This document shows, one piece after another, positions 43,709-55,300 of a stretch of DNA of 64,000 nt (positions are counted from its first letter, which is position 1; each line of letters starts with the position of its first letter). The translations under genes and the position numbers were made by a program. A model generated the notes under the pieces. It was given only the letters and a program-made list of their open reading frames with translations, was not told the DNA's origin and made no database searches. Location of the stretch: contig CM061063.1 in assembly GCA_030762895.1 (NCBI GenBank), positions 56,747,196 to 56,811,195 on the forward strand. The letters run 5' to 3'. The stretch comes from Sophora flavescens. Lineage: Eukaryota > Streptophyta > Magnoliopsida > Fabales > Fabaceae.

Positions 43709-46432
43709 ACTAGGTCTAATTGCCCTGAATTGTGTGATTTTGACCCGGAAATTGAAAGAACACTGCACACACTCCGTAGAGAATTTCGGGCTAGCACTAG
43801 TAGTGATTCCAATTTCAAAACTGTTTTTGAAAACATGGGAGACCAAAGGACATTAAGACAGCTTGCTGCCCCTGATGTAAATTACAATGGATTGTGTATT
43901 TCTTATCCTGGTGCTGATACTCCTTTTGAACTAAAATCTGGTTTCATTCACTTGTTGCCAAAGTTTAATGGTCTTGCAGGTGAGGATCCACACAAGCACT
44001 TGAAGGAATTCCAAGTTGTATGCTCCACAACCTCAAGATCAGAGGGGGTCACTGAGGATAGCATCAAGTTGAAGGCTTTTCCGTTCTCACTCCAAGGAGC
44101 TGCAAAGGATTGACTGTTGTATCTTGAGCCCAACTCTATCACCACTTGGAATGATTTGAAGAGGGTGTTCCTAGAAAGATATTTTTCTGCTTCAAGAGCT
44201 GCTTCAATAAGAAAAGAAATATGTGGCATCAGGCAAGGGAATGAGTCGATAGCTGAATATTGGGAAAGGTTCAAGCATTTGGTATCCAGTTGCCCCCAGC
44301 ATCAAATTTCTGAACAGCTCCTGATCCAGTACTTTTATGAAGGATTACTGCCGATGGATAGGAATCTTTTGGATGCTGCTAGTGGGGGAGCACTAGTTGA
44401 TAAGACCCCAGCTGCTGCCAAGCAACTCATTGAGAATATGTCATTGAATTCCCAGCAGTTCACTACCAGAAGAAATTCAGTTGAGACAAGAGGTGTGCAT
44501 GAGGTCCATAGTTCATCTTCCAACCAGGCCGCCCTTGAGAATAGATTGGATGAGCTGACTTCCTTTGTAAGGCAATTGGCAATAGACAGAGTTCAGCCTG
44601 CAAAGTTATGTAGCATGTGCAATTCACCTGAGCACCTATATGATCCATGCCCCATCCAGAGAGAAGAGTTTGTCAGTGAAGTGTCTCAAGCTTATGCAGT
44701 AAATCCATTTAATCAAGGAAACAGTCAGAATCGGTACAGCACTCCAGACCTCTCCACAAATAGGTACCATCCCAATTGGAGGAATCATCCTAATCTGCGG
44801 GATGGGAACTCATCCCAACAACAACCGATGGCAGCACCTCAGAATCCTCCAGTCACTACTTCTGCACCCTCGGGACCTTCCCTAGAGGATATGATCAAGC
44901 AAATGGCTGCAAATAACCTCCAGTCTCAGCAGCAAACAAATGCCAGCATTCAAGATTTGAGGACACAGATTGGACAGATGGTCGCATCCATAAATAACAT
45001 ACATCAAGGTCAAGGATCCACCCAGCTGCCGGCACAGCCAGTGATAAATCCTAATGCCTCCAATCCTAATGTGAGTGCCATATCTCTGAGATCTGGAAAA
45101 GTTGTTGAGGCCACCTCTGGAAAGGATGAAGAAACTATTGAGGTAACTTCTGAGCCTACTGTTGAAGTTGAAGTTGAGAAAGTGTATAGCCCACCCATCC
45201 CATTCCCACACAGAATTCAGAAAAATAAGAAGATTGGTGGTGAAGATAAGGAGAAGGAAATTCTTGATGTTTTCAGAAAGATAGCTGTAAATATTCCACT
45301 GTTGGATGTGATCAAGCAAGTGCCCAAGTATGCCAAATTTCTTAAGGATTTGTGCACCAACAAGAGGAAGTTGAAGAACAATGAGAGAGTTGACTTGGGA
45401 AGGAATGTCTCAGCACTTATCCAGCCTAAGCCAGAAAGAGTTGCTGTTATAGCCCCTACTCAGGCACTACCACAGAAGTGCAAGGATCCAGGCACATTCA
45501 CCATTCCATGCACTATTGGGGACAGGAAGTTTGAAAATTGCATGCTGGATCTGGGAGCCTCTATCAATGTCATGCCTACCTCCATCTTCAACAACCTTGA
45601 TCTTGGGCCATTGCAGTATACAGGTCTTACCATCCAGTTGGCTAACAGGACCAGTGCCCGACCCATGGGAATGGTAGAAGATGTGCTAGTGCAAGTTGAT
45701 GATTTGATCTTCCCTGCGGACTTCTACATCCTAGACATGGCAGGAGAGACACCTTCCAGTAGATCACCGATAATCTTGGGCAGACCATTCATGATGGCAT
45801 CCAAGACTAAGATTGATGTGTATGATGGGACTATGTCTATGGAGTTTGGTGGTATTGTGGCCAAGTTCAAGATCTTTGATGCTATGAAACACCCACTGGA
45901 GGAGCACTCTGTTTTCCACTTAGAGTTGCTTTCTGAGCTTATTGAGGATACCCATGATGACTTTATTTCTGATTTTCCATTTATTTCTGGTTTTGATGAT
46001 GTATATACTTGTACTAACTGTACTGACACTAACCCATGTACTGTTTGTTGTGAGTTTCTTGATTCAACCTTGCAGGGTGATAGTGATAGTGATAGTGATA
46101 GTGAGAGTGAAGCTGTCTGTTCTGCAGAAGTCCGTGGCATCATGGCTACTCCCAATGTACCATCCATTGAGCAGCCGCCCTCCTTAGAGCTCAAGCCACT
46201 CCCAGAGAACCTGAAGTATGCTTACCTAGAGACAAATGAAAGACTTCCAGTCATCATCTCTTCCAGCCTCAACTCTGACCAGGAAGCAAAACTATTGGAA
46301 GTTCTGAAGAAGCACAAGAAGGCTATTGGGTGGACTTTAGCTGATATTCCAGGAATTAGCCCCTCCAGATGCATGCACAGAATTTTATTGGAGGATGGAG
46401 CTAAGCCGATTAGACAGCCCGGAGGCGGCTAA
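43709..46432 (+). pseudogene. Athila gag-protease
   Basis: The frame opens at TRSNCPELCDFDPEIERT without an ATG; the first in-frame ATG is at about 43835 (MGDQRTLRQLAAPD). The gag domain is canonical Athila (ELKSGFIHLLPKFNGLAGED, HKHLKEFQVVC). TGA at 44111 replaces a Trp (AAKD-stop-LLYLEP). The frame then runs on to 46432. Zinc knuckle CSMCNSPEHLYDPC at about 44610-44652; protease at about 45480-45900 (LDLGASINVMP, IILGRPFMMAS). An Asp/Ser repeat (GATAGT)n occurs at 46078-46104. The N-terminal RT linker (LPENLKYAYLETNERLPVI) follows. A single-base loss near 46419 shifts the frame before RT. Confidence 0.88.
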
Positions 46433-47791
46433 ACCCATTGATTTTGGATGTGGTGAAGAAAGAGGTGACTAAGCTTCTGCAGGCAGGTATTATATACCCC
46501 ATCTCTGATAGTACTTGGGTAAGTCCGGTGCAAGTTGTACCAAAGAAGTCCGGTCTAACAGTAGTTAGGAATGAAAATAATGAGCTTGTACCTACTAGAG
46601 TCCAGAATAGCTGGCGAGTCTGTATAGATTATAGGAAGTTGAACCAGGCCACCAGAAAGGATCACTTTCCTTTGCCGTTCATAGATCAGATGTTGGATCG
46701 GCTGGCTGGTAAATCTCATTATTGTTTTCTAGATGGCTTTTCCGGGTATTTCCAGATTCATATTGCCCCTGAGGATCAGGAAAATACCACTTTTACGTGC
46801 CCCTTCGGTACGTTTGCCTATAGGAGGATGCCATTTGGCCTTTGTAATGCTCCTGGCACCTTCCAAAGATGCATGCTTAGCATTTTCTCTGAATTTATTG
46901 AAAATTGCATAGAGGTGTTCATGGATGATTTTACTGTATATGGCTCCTCATTTGATGCATGTCTGCATAGTCTAAGTTTAGTTCTACAAAGATGCATTGA
47001 GACTGATTTGATTTTGAACTATGAGAAATGTCACTTTAAGGTAGAACAGGGGATAGTTTTGGGTCATGTAATTTCTAAAGAGGGTATTTCAGTAGACCCT
47101 GCAAAAATTGATGTGATTTCTTCATTGCCTTACCCATCTTGCGTACGCGAGATCCGTTCTTTTCTTGGACATGCAGGTTTCTACAGGCGCTTTATAAAGG
47201 ACTTCAGCAAGATCGCTCTGCCATTGTCAAACCTGCTGAAGAATGATGCCCTGTTCCATTTTGATGACCATTGCAAGGAGTCATTTGACTATCTGAAAAA
47301 AGCATTGACTTCTACCCCCATCATCCAGCCCCCAGACTGGACACTCCCTTTTGAACTAATGTGTGATGCTTCCAATTTTGCTGTGGGAGCAGTTCTGGCA
47401 CAAAGGGTGGGCAAGGCTGCCCATGTAATTCATTATGCTTCTAGGACATTAGATACTTTGCACACTCAAATTACACCACCACCGAGAAAGAAGCTCTAGT
47501 CGTTGTATTTGCACTTGATAAGTTTAGGTAATATTTGCTAGGTTCTAGGGTTATTGTTTTCACCGACCATGCAGCTCACGAAGTACTGTTAAAGAAGCCG
47601 AAGCTAAGCCAAGACCGATCCGGTGGATGCTTTTGCTCCAAGAGTTCAATGTGGAGATAAAGGACAAGAGTGGAGCTGAAAATTTGGTAGCCGATCACTT
47701 GAGCCGCATAGCTAGGGATGAGGATCCTTCTCCCATCCAAGATGATTTCCACGATGAGAGGCTTCGCATATGTATGGGGTAACCCCCTGGT
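46433..47791 (+). pseudogene. Athila reverse transcriptase and RNase H
   Basis: RT is open from 46438 to 47499: LDVVKKEVTKLLQAGIIYP, WRVCIDYRKLN, FLDGFSGYFQIHIAPEDQE, MPFGLCNAPGTFQRCM. The catalytic FMDD is intact (VFMDDFTVYG, about 46916). RNase H starts at FELMCDASNFAVGAVLAQR. A frameshift near 47470 (HTQI-NYTTTEKEA) and a stop near 47529 (ALDKFR-stop-YLLGS) follow; GAENLVADHLSRI remains recognisable near 47676. The RT core itself has no lesion, which makes this the least damaged pol in the window. Confidence 0.88.
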
Positions 47792-49094
47792 TTGCTTGAC
47801 ATAGTTAACTTTCTCGTTCTTTGGTGTTGTTCCCGCAGTACAAGTAGACATAAGTTCCACAAGCTCAAAAGCGATGCAAAGTACTATGTGTGGGATGATC
47901 CCTACCTGTGGAAGTTTTGCAGTGATCAGGTGATTCGGAGGTGTGTCCCGGATCATGAGACAGAATCCATCCTGCATTTCTCTCACGCCTCTCCAGTTGG
48001 AGGACATTTTGGACCACAGAGGACAGCAAGAAAAGTCCTGGATTCTGGGTTCTACTGGCCCACAATTTTTAGAGATTCCTATGAGGTATACAGGAATTGC
48101 AAAGAATGTCAAACAACAGGCCCTGCCATCACTCGTAGGAGTGAGATGCCTCAGCAACCGATGCTCTTTTGTGAGGTTTTTGATGTGTGGGGGATGGATT
48201 TTATGGGTCCTTTCCCTCCTTCTTTTGGTTTTGTATATATTCTTTTGGCTGTAGATTATGTTTCAAAGTGGGTGGAAGCAATCCCCACTAGGACTAACAA
48301 TGCTAAAGTTGTATCCAAATTTGTTAGGTCCAACATTTTTTGCAGGTTTGGCATACCTAAGGCCATCATCAGTGACCAGGGCACACACTTCTGCAACAGA
48401 ACCATGGAAGCCTTACTCAGGAAGTATGGGGTTGTACATAGAGTTTCCACTGCTTACCATCCCCAAACCAATGGCCAGGCTGAAATATCAAACAGGGAGA
48501 TCAAGCAAATTCTAGAGAAGATGGTGCAGCCGAACAGAAGGGAATGGAGCCGCCGTCTGGAAGACGCACTGTGGGTTCAGAGGACTGCTTTCAAGACACC
48601 TATAGGAATGTCCCCCTTCAGGCTTGTATTTGGTAAAGCATGTCACCTCCCAGTGGAAGTTGAGCACCGGGCATATTGGGCAGTAAAGTGTTGTAACATG
48701 GACATGAAGGAAGCTGGTGTTGAAAGAAAACTGCAGTTGCAGCAACTTGAGGAGCTTAGGCTAGAAGCCTATGAAAGCTCCAGGATTTATAAAGAGAAAA
48801 CAAAAATTTTTCATGATAGAATGATTGCTAGGAAAGAATTTTTTGTGGGGCAGAAAGTCTTATTGTTTAATTCCCGCCTGAGATTGATGGCTGGGAAACT
48901 TAGGTCCAGGTGGATTGGACCTTTTGTTGTTACTAATGTGTTTCCTTATGGTGATTCAAAGTACAGGTACCAACAAGACCTTCAAGGTTAACGGGCAGAG
49001 GCTGAAGCCATTCCATGGTGTGGATGCTGGTGTTCCTGTGGATGTTAATGTTGAGGAGCTCTCCTTGGAAGCTCCCACCTACACTGATACTTGA
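47792..49094 (+). pseudogene. Athila integrase
   Basis: Open from 47792 to 48991 after a frame change. HHCC zinc domain (HFSHASPVGGHFG, NCKECQTTG); catalytic core with WGMDFMGPFPPS, ISDQGTHFCNR and NGQAEISNREIK (D, D and E visible). C-terminal part KVLLFNSRLRLMAGKLRSRW. A frameshift near 48965 moves the last ~45 residues (GTNKTFKVNGQRLKPF) into another frame ending at TGA 49092-49094. Only this C-terminal lesion affects IN. Confidence 0.87.
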
Positions 49095-50561
49095 TCAGGG
49101 AGTTCACTTTCCTTTCCCTCACTCTGATTTTATTGTTATGTTGTTTCATTGGGGACAATGTATATTTTAAGTGTGGGGGAGGGAATTAGTTGTAGTTTTT
49201 CCTTTTCTTTGAATAAAGCTCCTGAATAATTTGAGAAGCTCAGGAGTATTTGTGTGTTGAGTCTTTTGTTGGCAAGTTTATTGGATTTTGATTGATGTTG
49301 CACAGATTGATTGCATGATTTATGTGATGACTGTTTTCCCCCTAGGATTTGAAATTTTTTTTTGAAAAATGATCCCCATGTGAAATTGAAAAATGAACTT
49401 TGGGATTTTATTATGATGGCATGATTTATGATAAGTTTGGGTTGATAGGAAGCACATACTAGGGATAGAATCTCTGTCAAAAAAATTGCATGAATGTCCA
49501 GGTGAGGTTTTGAGCCTCCAACATGTTTTTTTGACTGTTTGAAAATCACTTTCAAGTGACACTTTCCTAAATTTGATTGAATCTCTTTTTGGTTTGCATG
49601 ATTATATGTGTGTAGCAAATGATTTAGGCATTTTCTTTATAAATAGCTACTTAGCCTAAAAATAACCAATTCCTAATGCGTGTTCCCTAGTTAGCCCCAT
49701 TGAGCCTATTAGCCTGTTAATTCTTGATAACCTAATGTTATAAGCCCAAAAATCTGGAAAATCATGTTAACCCGATCTTAGGATTAGGAGAGCATGTAAT
49801 CTTAGAATGGGTGCAAGAAACTAAGTTTGGGGTGGCTACAAGGTGTAATATGTTGTTTGGGATTGAAAAAAAAAAGAAAAAAAATACAATAAAAAGGATG
49901 GAGCCAAAGGCTTGTAAAAAAAAATTGAAAAAAAAAAAAGAAAAGTGTAAAAAAAAATGTTGAAATAAAAAGGCTGTAGTCACCCAAGGTAAAAAGATGA
50001 ATGAGAAAAGGAACTTGAGTTTAAATTCAAAGTGTAAATAATGTTCATGCTCTCTTAGTCCCTAGGGTCGTCAGCCTAGTACCTTTGTATATCCTACCCT
50101 TAGCCAGGCCCCATTACAACCCATAAAAGACCTTTTGATGTTGTATGCATGTTTTCTGTGGGAATCATTTTGAGATGAAAATCAAGTTTATGGGAAGTGT
50201 TCTTGAAAGTGAAATTGAGTGAATGTTGTTAGCCTGACAAACTGAGCGATTGAGTGAATACTAAATGCCCTTGTGAGGTAGGCAGTTGTTTGAATTTGGT
50301 GATCTCCCTCTTGTGTGTAACTTGGATCCCCTTCTTAGATTAATGATTGTTTGATTGATGAAATTCTCAATGGTTTAGAATAAATGAATGTGGGGATTGC
50401 TTTGTTTGAAAGGGGGGACATTGAAGAAAACTGTTTTGATGTATTGCTTGAATGTGTGCAAGGTTGATTGAATCTTTTAAGCTTGCCAGGTCTTGAGTCT
50501 TTTTGATTTTTGAGTCTTAGTTTGCTTGGGGACTAGCAAAGCTTAAGTTTGGGGTATTTTT
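49095..50561 (+). other. Third Athila element, 3' non-coding region and PPT
   Basis: 1.47 kb without genes, alignable to the A1 3' region (26750-28112), including AATAATTTGAGAAG, CCCCTAGG, CTTAGGATTAGGAGAGCATG and AAGTTTGGGGTGGCTACA. A-rich low complexity at 49865-49960. Hairpin TTTGCTTG-GGGA-CTAGCAAA (50521-50540) with one mismatch, then PPT AAGTTTGGGGTA, then the inverted LTR. Confidence 0.75.
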
Positions 50562-51991
50562 TGGTCGCGCTGTCGCGCACGCGCCAAAAAGGACGAGCGG
50601 GTTTTAAAACTGTAGTTTAGGGCGACAACTCGGATGTCGTTCTCAAGGACTCTTAAAGTGTTATTTTCCACAAAAATCAGTTTTGGGGGGGGGGGGGGGG
50701 GGGGTTGGATTGAGATGCAATCAAAGAAAACAAAATAATGAAAATAGAGCAATAAAACAAAGCAGTTCAAAGAGGTTATCAAATGGCCAAAAATAGATTA
50801 ATCTATTGTTCTCGATTTCCCAACTATCATAGGTTCATGCAATTTCCAAGTCCTAAGCAAATTCTAATCCCCTCCCGGTTGTAGCAACAATTTACAAGCG
50901 AAACCACTACTACAGACATATGTCCCTATTCCCGAATTAAGCAAACGGGGTTAAGCCCTTCGTGAACTAAGCGAACACGAAACGTACACACGCGAATTAA
51001 GCAAACGTGATCAATCATAGGAACATGATATCACCGAAAATAAATCAACACAATACAATATACTCCTGAATTAAGCAAACAGAAATATAAAGCATGGCAT
51101 TGAAAAGGGAAAAGCATACAAAACAGGAAATACAAGAACCTCAAGTATAGTGGAAATCAATTACAATAGATTAATCCTAGAAACTTAGTTCTCCATGTAA
51201 AAAAACGAAAACACACAGAAAATAAATGTAAACAGAAAAATGGAGAAGCAAAAGTTGTTCATAATCTGCCTAGACAGCTATTTATAACATTCAGGAATTT
51301 TTGCCACTCGCGAGGCGAAGCCTATCTCGCGACGCGATTCTTGTGAGCAGTCTGCAACCTTTGGTATTCTCGCGAGGCGAACACACCTTCCACGAGGCGA
51401 GGAACTGAAGAGTCTTCTTATTACGCCCGTTATGAATATCAGGGGCCAACCGTGATGCTTTCTGACTTCCAGACTCGCGAGGCTAATGTATTCTCGCGAG
51501 GCAAGACTCTTCAACTTCGAAACTGCCACAGCCGTGACCTTTAACATGCATAAACCGTGCTGACTTTTGGTCTTCAGGGATGGATCACTCGCGACGCGAG
51601 TCAAGTCTTCGCGAGGCGACACGGAAACCTTGCTTTTTCCTGGAACAGTCAGCCTTCGGGGTCGCGAGGCGAGAAGAGTAGTCGCGGGGCGAACCAGAGA
51701 GGATGTCAATTTCATTGTTCTGCTGGCTTTCAGGTTCGCGAGGCGAGATGAACTCTCGCGAGGCGAATCCCCTGCTTCTTTATTCTCTCAACTTCTACTT
51801 AACCTGAAAACAAAGAAATAACTATAAGTGTATTATTTGACTCAAAACTAGGTAATTTAACCTAAAACTACTTTAGAGACTCAAAACCTTGCTTGAGGAC
51901 AATGTAATCTAATTTGGGTGAAAATAGGATATAATTTGCACGAAACCCTGGTCATACTAGCCATAAAACTAGATGAGCCAGAGGCTTATCA
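50562..51991 (-). repeat. Full-length LTR in inverted orientation
   Basis: 1430 bp; on the minus strand it reads TGATAAGCCTCTGGC ... GCGACAGCGCGACCA. U3 holds about twelve CGCG motifs (51306-51769); the TATA box is at 51278-51286 (minus). Its U5 end abuts the PPT of the plus-oriented internal region through an A/T tract shared with the U5-PBS spacer. G-run at about 50684-50704. The flank on the right begins CTTGC, which does not match AGATC left of the A2 array. Confidence 0.87.
51278..51286 (-). promoter_or_regulatory. TATA box of the inverted LTR
   Basis: TATAAATAG on the minus strand, directly downstream of the CGCG array; predicted start of transcription near 51256. Confidence 0.65.
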
Positions 51992-53288
51992 CTTGCCAAG
52001 CAAGTGGGAATCACCATAAAGGAAATGCCTTCACAGGATACCGGTTGTCTGGTAGCAGTGGCTGACTACATAGCTGACAAGAGTAGAGATGCCAAAATGA
52101 AAAGCGTGATAGAGACCCATCCCATGGAAATTGATACGATGGGGCCTATTAATCATGCCAGGAAGAATAAGCTTATGTCACAAGTTTTTGTAGAGAAGAA
52201 GAAGGCCTTAGAGCATGCATCACTGCCAACAAGATCCACAGGTAAATGGCCTGTCGGGATGGTAGACATGGAAAGGGTTGCATGACTCGAGAAAGAGTTT
52301 GAGACGAGAATGGGAAAACAACAATTGGCAACGTTCAAGCCTGAATGCGATTTAACCCAAGAAGAAGTGTCTTTCGATGCTGTCATCGAGGCATTGAATG
52401 ATCCAAACGATGATATAAACATCAGTAAAGACATGGACATAAATAGCCAAAATGAAGATCTGGTTGACATCATTGAGGCACTGGATAATTGTGGCACATG
52501 AGTGGCCCGACTGCTGTCAGATAGGTCAGGATCAAATGACGAAAGTGATTTAAAAAGAAATCATGGTAGAATGGTTGGAGGTGCGTTTTTAGATGAAGAT
52601 CCAGAAAATGAAGTCATACTGGAATCAGGTATGAGAATGAAGATAGGATTGATTTCGTTTATCCCAGCAGAATATGAGGGATATCTCGAAGTTGATTTCT
52701 CCGACGACGATGATGTTGTCAACAATGATAGAGATCAAAGTGATTTTTGGACGTATGTCCAAGAAAACTTGGTTACTGTGTTTGATAATGTGGCCCAGTT
52801 GGAAAAGCCAACCGATGAGCAGAGGAACCATTTAAGGTCATTGTATGTGAAAGTCGTAATAGATGGAAGACCTACCAATAGGGTTTTAATTGACGGAGGA
52901 GCTACCGTGAATCTGATGTCAAGAGCAATATTTAAAAAGCTAGGAAAGGATCGATCAGATTTAATTCCGACAGATATGGTCGTCACTGATTTCAGTGGCA
53001 AGACTTCTCCGTCAGATGGTGTCCTTTTGTTGAACATGCAGGTTGGCACCGTCAAAAGGATGACATTGTTTGTGATAATTCCAGCCAAGTCAAGCTAAAA
53101 CATATTACTTGGCAGGGATTGGATTCACGTTGTAGGAGTAATTCCGTCAACAGTGCATCAGAAAGTAATCTTATGGAATGCGCAAGATCAGGTAGAAATC
53201 GTGGAGGCAGATGACAGTGCTTGATATGCTCAGCAATCACATGTTGATTTCAAGGTATACTCACAAAATGTCAGACTTATAACTGTCA
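51992..53288 (+). pseudogene. Tat gag/protease remnant
   Basis: One frame carries LAKQVGITIKEMPS at the left edge, a stop at 52283 (TGA), a stop at 52499 (TGA), then GGAFLDEDPENEVILESGMR. The protease lies at about 52840-53090 (RPTNRVLIDGGATVNLMSR) with an LIDGGA active site. A stop at 53096 follows, then NILLGRDWIHVVGVIPSTVHQK in the same frame. The stretch ends in a frameshift near 53290. The LLGRDWIH block is the usual end of the protease domain. Confidence 0.8.
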
Positions 53289-54668
53289 ATGAAGGGGTCA
53301 TTGACAAGGATACAATTGAGAAGATTGTCGGCCTATTTGGCCGACAAAGAAGTACACACTTCAGAAAGTGTGTTAGCAAATTGTATCATTGACGACGACC
53401 CTTTGGGTTTTGAAAAGGGAGCCGAAGTTAAGCAAAATGTGGAAGTGGAAGATCCCCTGGAAGAAATAAACTTAGGGACGGAAGAAAAGAAAAGGCCTAT
53501 CTTTATGAGTGTTTTTCTGCCAGAGGATTACAAACAAAAACTTGTCAAACTAATTACCGGGTATAAAGATTGCTTCGCATTGGACTACGATGAAATGCTG
53601 GGTTTCAGCAGGGATCTTATCGAACACCAGTTACCACTCAGGGAGGATTGCAAACCTGTCAAACAGGCGAGCAGAAGATTTGCCCCCGAGGTGGTGCATA
53701 AAATCAAAGAGGAAGTAGAGAGACTGCTTAAAGTAAAGTTCATTCGAACAATCAGGTATGTCGAATGGCTTTCTAACGTAGTTCCTATAATTAAAAAGAA
53801 TGGTAAAATGAGGGTGTGCATAGATTTTAGAAATCTAAATGTTGTTACCCCTAAAGATGAATATCCGATGCCAATAACCGACATGCTTGTCGACTCAGCG
53901 TCAGGAAATGAAATTTTAATCTGTATGGATGGCCATGCAGTTTATAATCAAATCTTTATAGCCGAAGAAGATGTGTCAAAGACTGCCTTCAAGTGTCCGG
54001 GAGCAATAGGGACATATGAATGGATTGTCATGCCTTTCGGTTTGAAGAATGCAGGAGCCACCTACCAGCGAGCAATGAATACTATTTTCCATTATGTGAT
54101 TGGGAAATTCATAGAAGTATATATTGATGATGTGGTTGTCAAGTCAAAAACTAAAGACGATCACCTTGAGCACCTGAAGCAAGGGTTTGAAAGAATGAGA
54201 AGACACAACCTCAAAATGAACCCAGAGAAATGCAGCTTCGGAGTATCGGCTGCCAAATTCTTGGGTTTTTTAGTTCTTAAGAAAGGAATCGAGGTGGACA
54301 AAAATAAAGCCAAAGCAGGTATGGAAGCCGCAGCACCGACAAATAAGAAGGACTTACAGTCCTCCCTAGGAAAGGTTAACTTTCCGCGGAGGTTTATTTC
54401 GAATTTGTCGGGAAGAACAAGAGTATTTGCACCATTGGTCAAGTTGAAAGTAGAACAAAGTTTCATATGGGAATCTTGTCACCAAGACGCTTTTGACCAG
54501 ATCAAGCAATACTTAGTCAATCCACCGGTCATGATGCCTGCTATGCCTCGTCAACCGTTGAAGTTGTACATATCGGCATTCGAAGATACTATAGGATGTC
54601 TATTGGCTCATGATGACTATGACAATGTCGAAAGGGCCGTGTATTATCTTAAGCAGAGTTCTCAATGA
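53289..54668 (+). pseudogene. Tat reverse transcriptase
   Basis: Open for 459 codons. RT linker (FLPEDYKQKLVKLITGYKD) and domain: MRVCIDFRNLNVVTPKDEYP, ICMDGHAVYNQIFIAEED, MPFGLKNAGATYQRAM. The catalytic YIDD is intact (VYIDDVVVKSK, about 54118). The thumb ends at the RNase H start (LKLYISAFEDTIGCLLAHD). It leaves frame near 54655 within AVYYL. GHAVYNQI replaces the more usual G(F/Y)SGYNQI, so activity is doubtful. Confidence 0.87.
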
Positions 54669-55300
54669 TGCTGAAAAAAGATATAGTGCTATAGAGAAAT
54701 TATGTCTAGCATTGTATTTTTCATGTACCAAACTCAAATATTATATGATGCCTTGTAATGTATTAGTAATTTCTAAGACTGATGTAATAAAGTATATGTT
54801 GTCAAAACTAGTCCTTAATGGGCGTATTGGTAAATAGACCATTGCTTTGTCGGAATATTCTTTACAATACGTGCCAGCCAAAGCTGTCAAAGGTCAGGCA
54901 GTTGATGACTTTTTGGTAGAACATCCAGGATTGGATGTGCCAAAAATAAACTTTGTCAGTTTACAACCCTGGAAACTTTACTTTGATGGGTCAAGGCATC
55001 AAAGAGGTAGTGGAGTAGGAATCTTAATCGTGACTCCACAAGGAACTCCTACTAAGTTTATGTTTGAGCTTAAATATTCATGTTCTAACAATGAAGCTGA
55101 GTATGAGGCTTTGATTATCGGATTAGAGATACTAGTGGAGATGAAAGCACGAAATGTGCATATCTTTGGGGATTTTCAGTTAGTTATTAAGCAACTTCCT
55201 CAAGAATACAAATGTGTCAGTTATAATCTGACAAAATATCGCATTATAGCGAATAAGTTAATGAGGAAGTTCGATGACATAATTGTCAAATATATCCCCC
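54656..55300 (+). pseudogene. Tat RNase H and archaeal-type RNase H
   Basis: The frame open from 54610 carries SRVLNDAEKRYSAIEKLCLA, then TAG at 54835 in place of Trp (NGRIGK-stop-TIALSEYSLQYV). The second, archaeal-type domain is at about 54970-55300: LYFDGSRHQRGSGVGILIVT, NNEAEYEALIIGLEI, HIFGDFQLVIKQ. The GDS motif reads GDF. A frameshift near 55300 leads into the integrase frame (EANELAQIASGYK). Confidence 0.83.

Larger units (their letters stand above)
42913..51991 (+). mobile_element. Pol-bearing Athila element with inverted right LTR
   Basis: Plus-oriented R-U5 fragment (42913-43604), tRNA-Asp PBS, gag-PR, RT-RH, IN, a 3' non-coding region ending at the PPT, then an LTR in the opposite orientation (50562-51991). 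A normal copy would have U3-R-U5 in plus orientation at both ends. There is no env-like ORF. The coding region has one stop and about four frameshifts. It belongs to a different Athila subgroup from A1/A2 but shares the LTR start TGATAAGCC and the 3' non-coding sequence. Confidence 0.88.

Noticed and set aside
49095..50561. Envelope-like ORF expected in some Athila elements
   Set aside because: No ORF with signal peptide, transmembrane segment or adequate length between integrase and PPT in any of the Athila copies.
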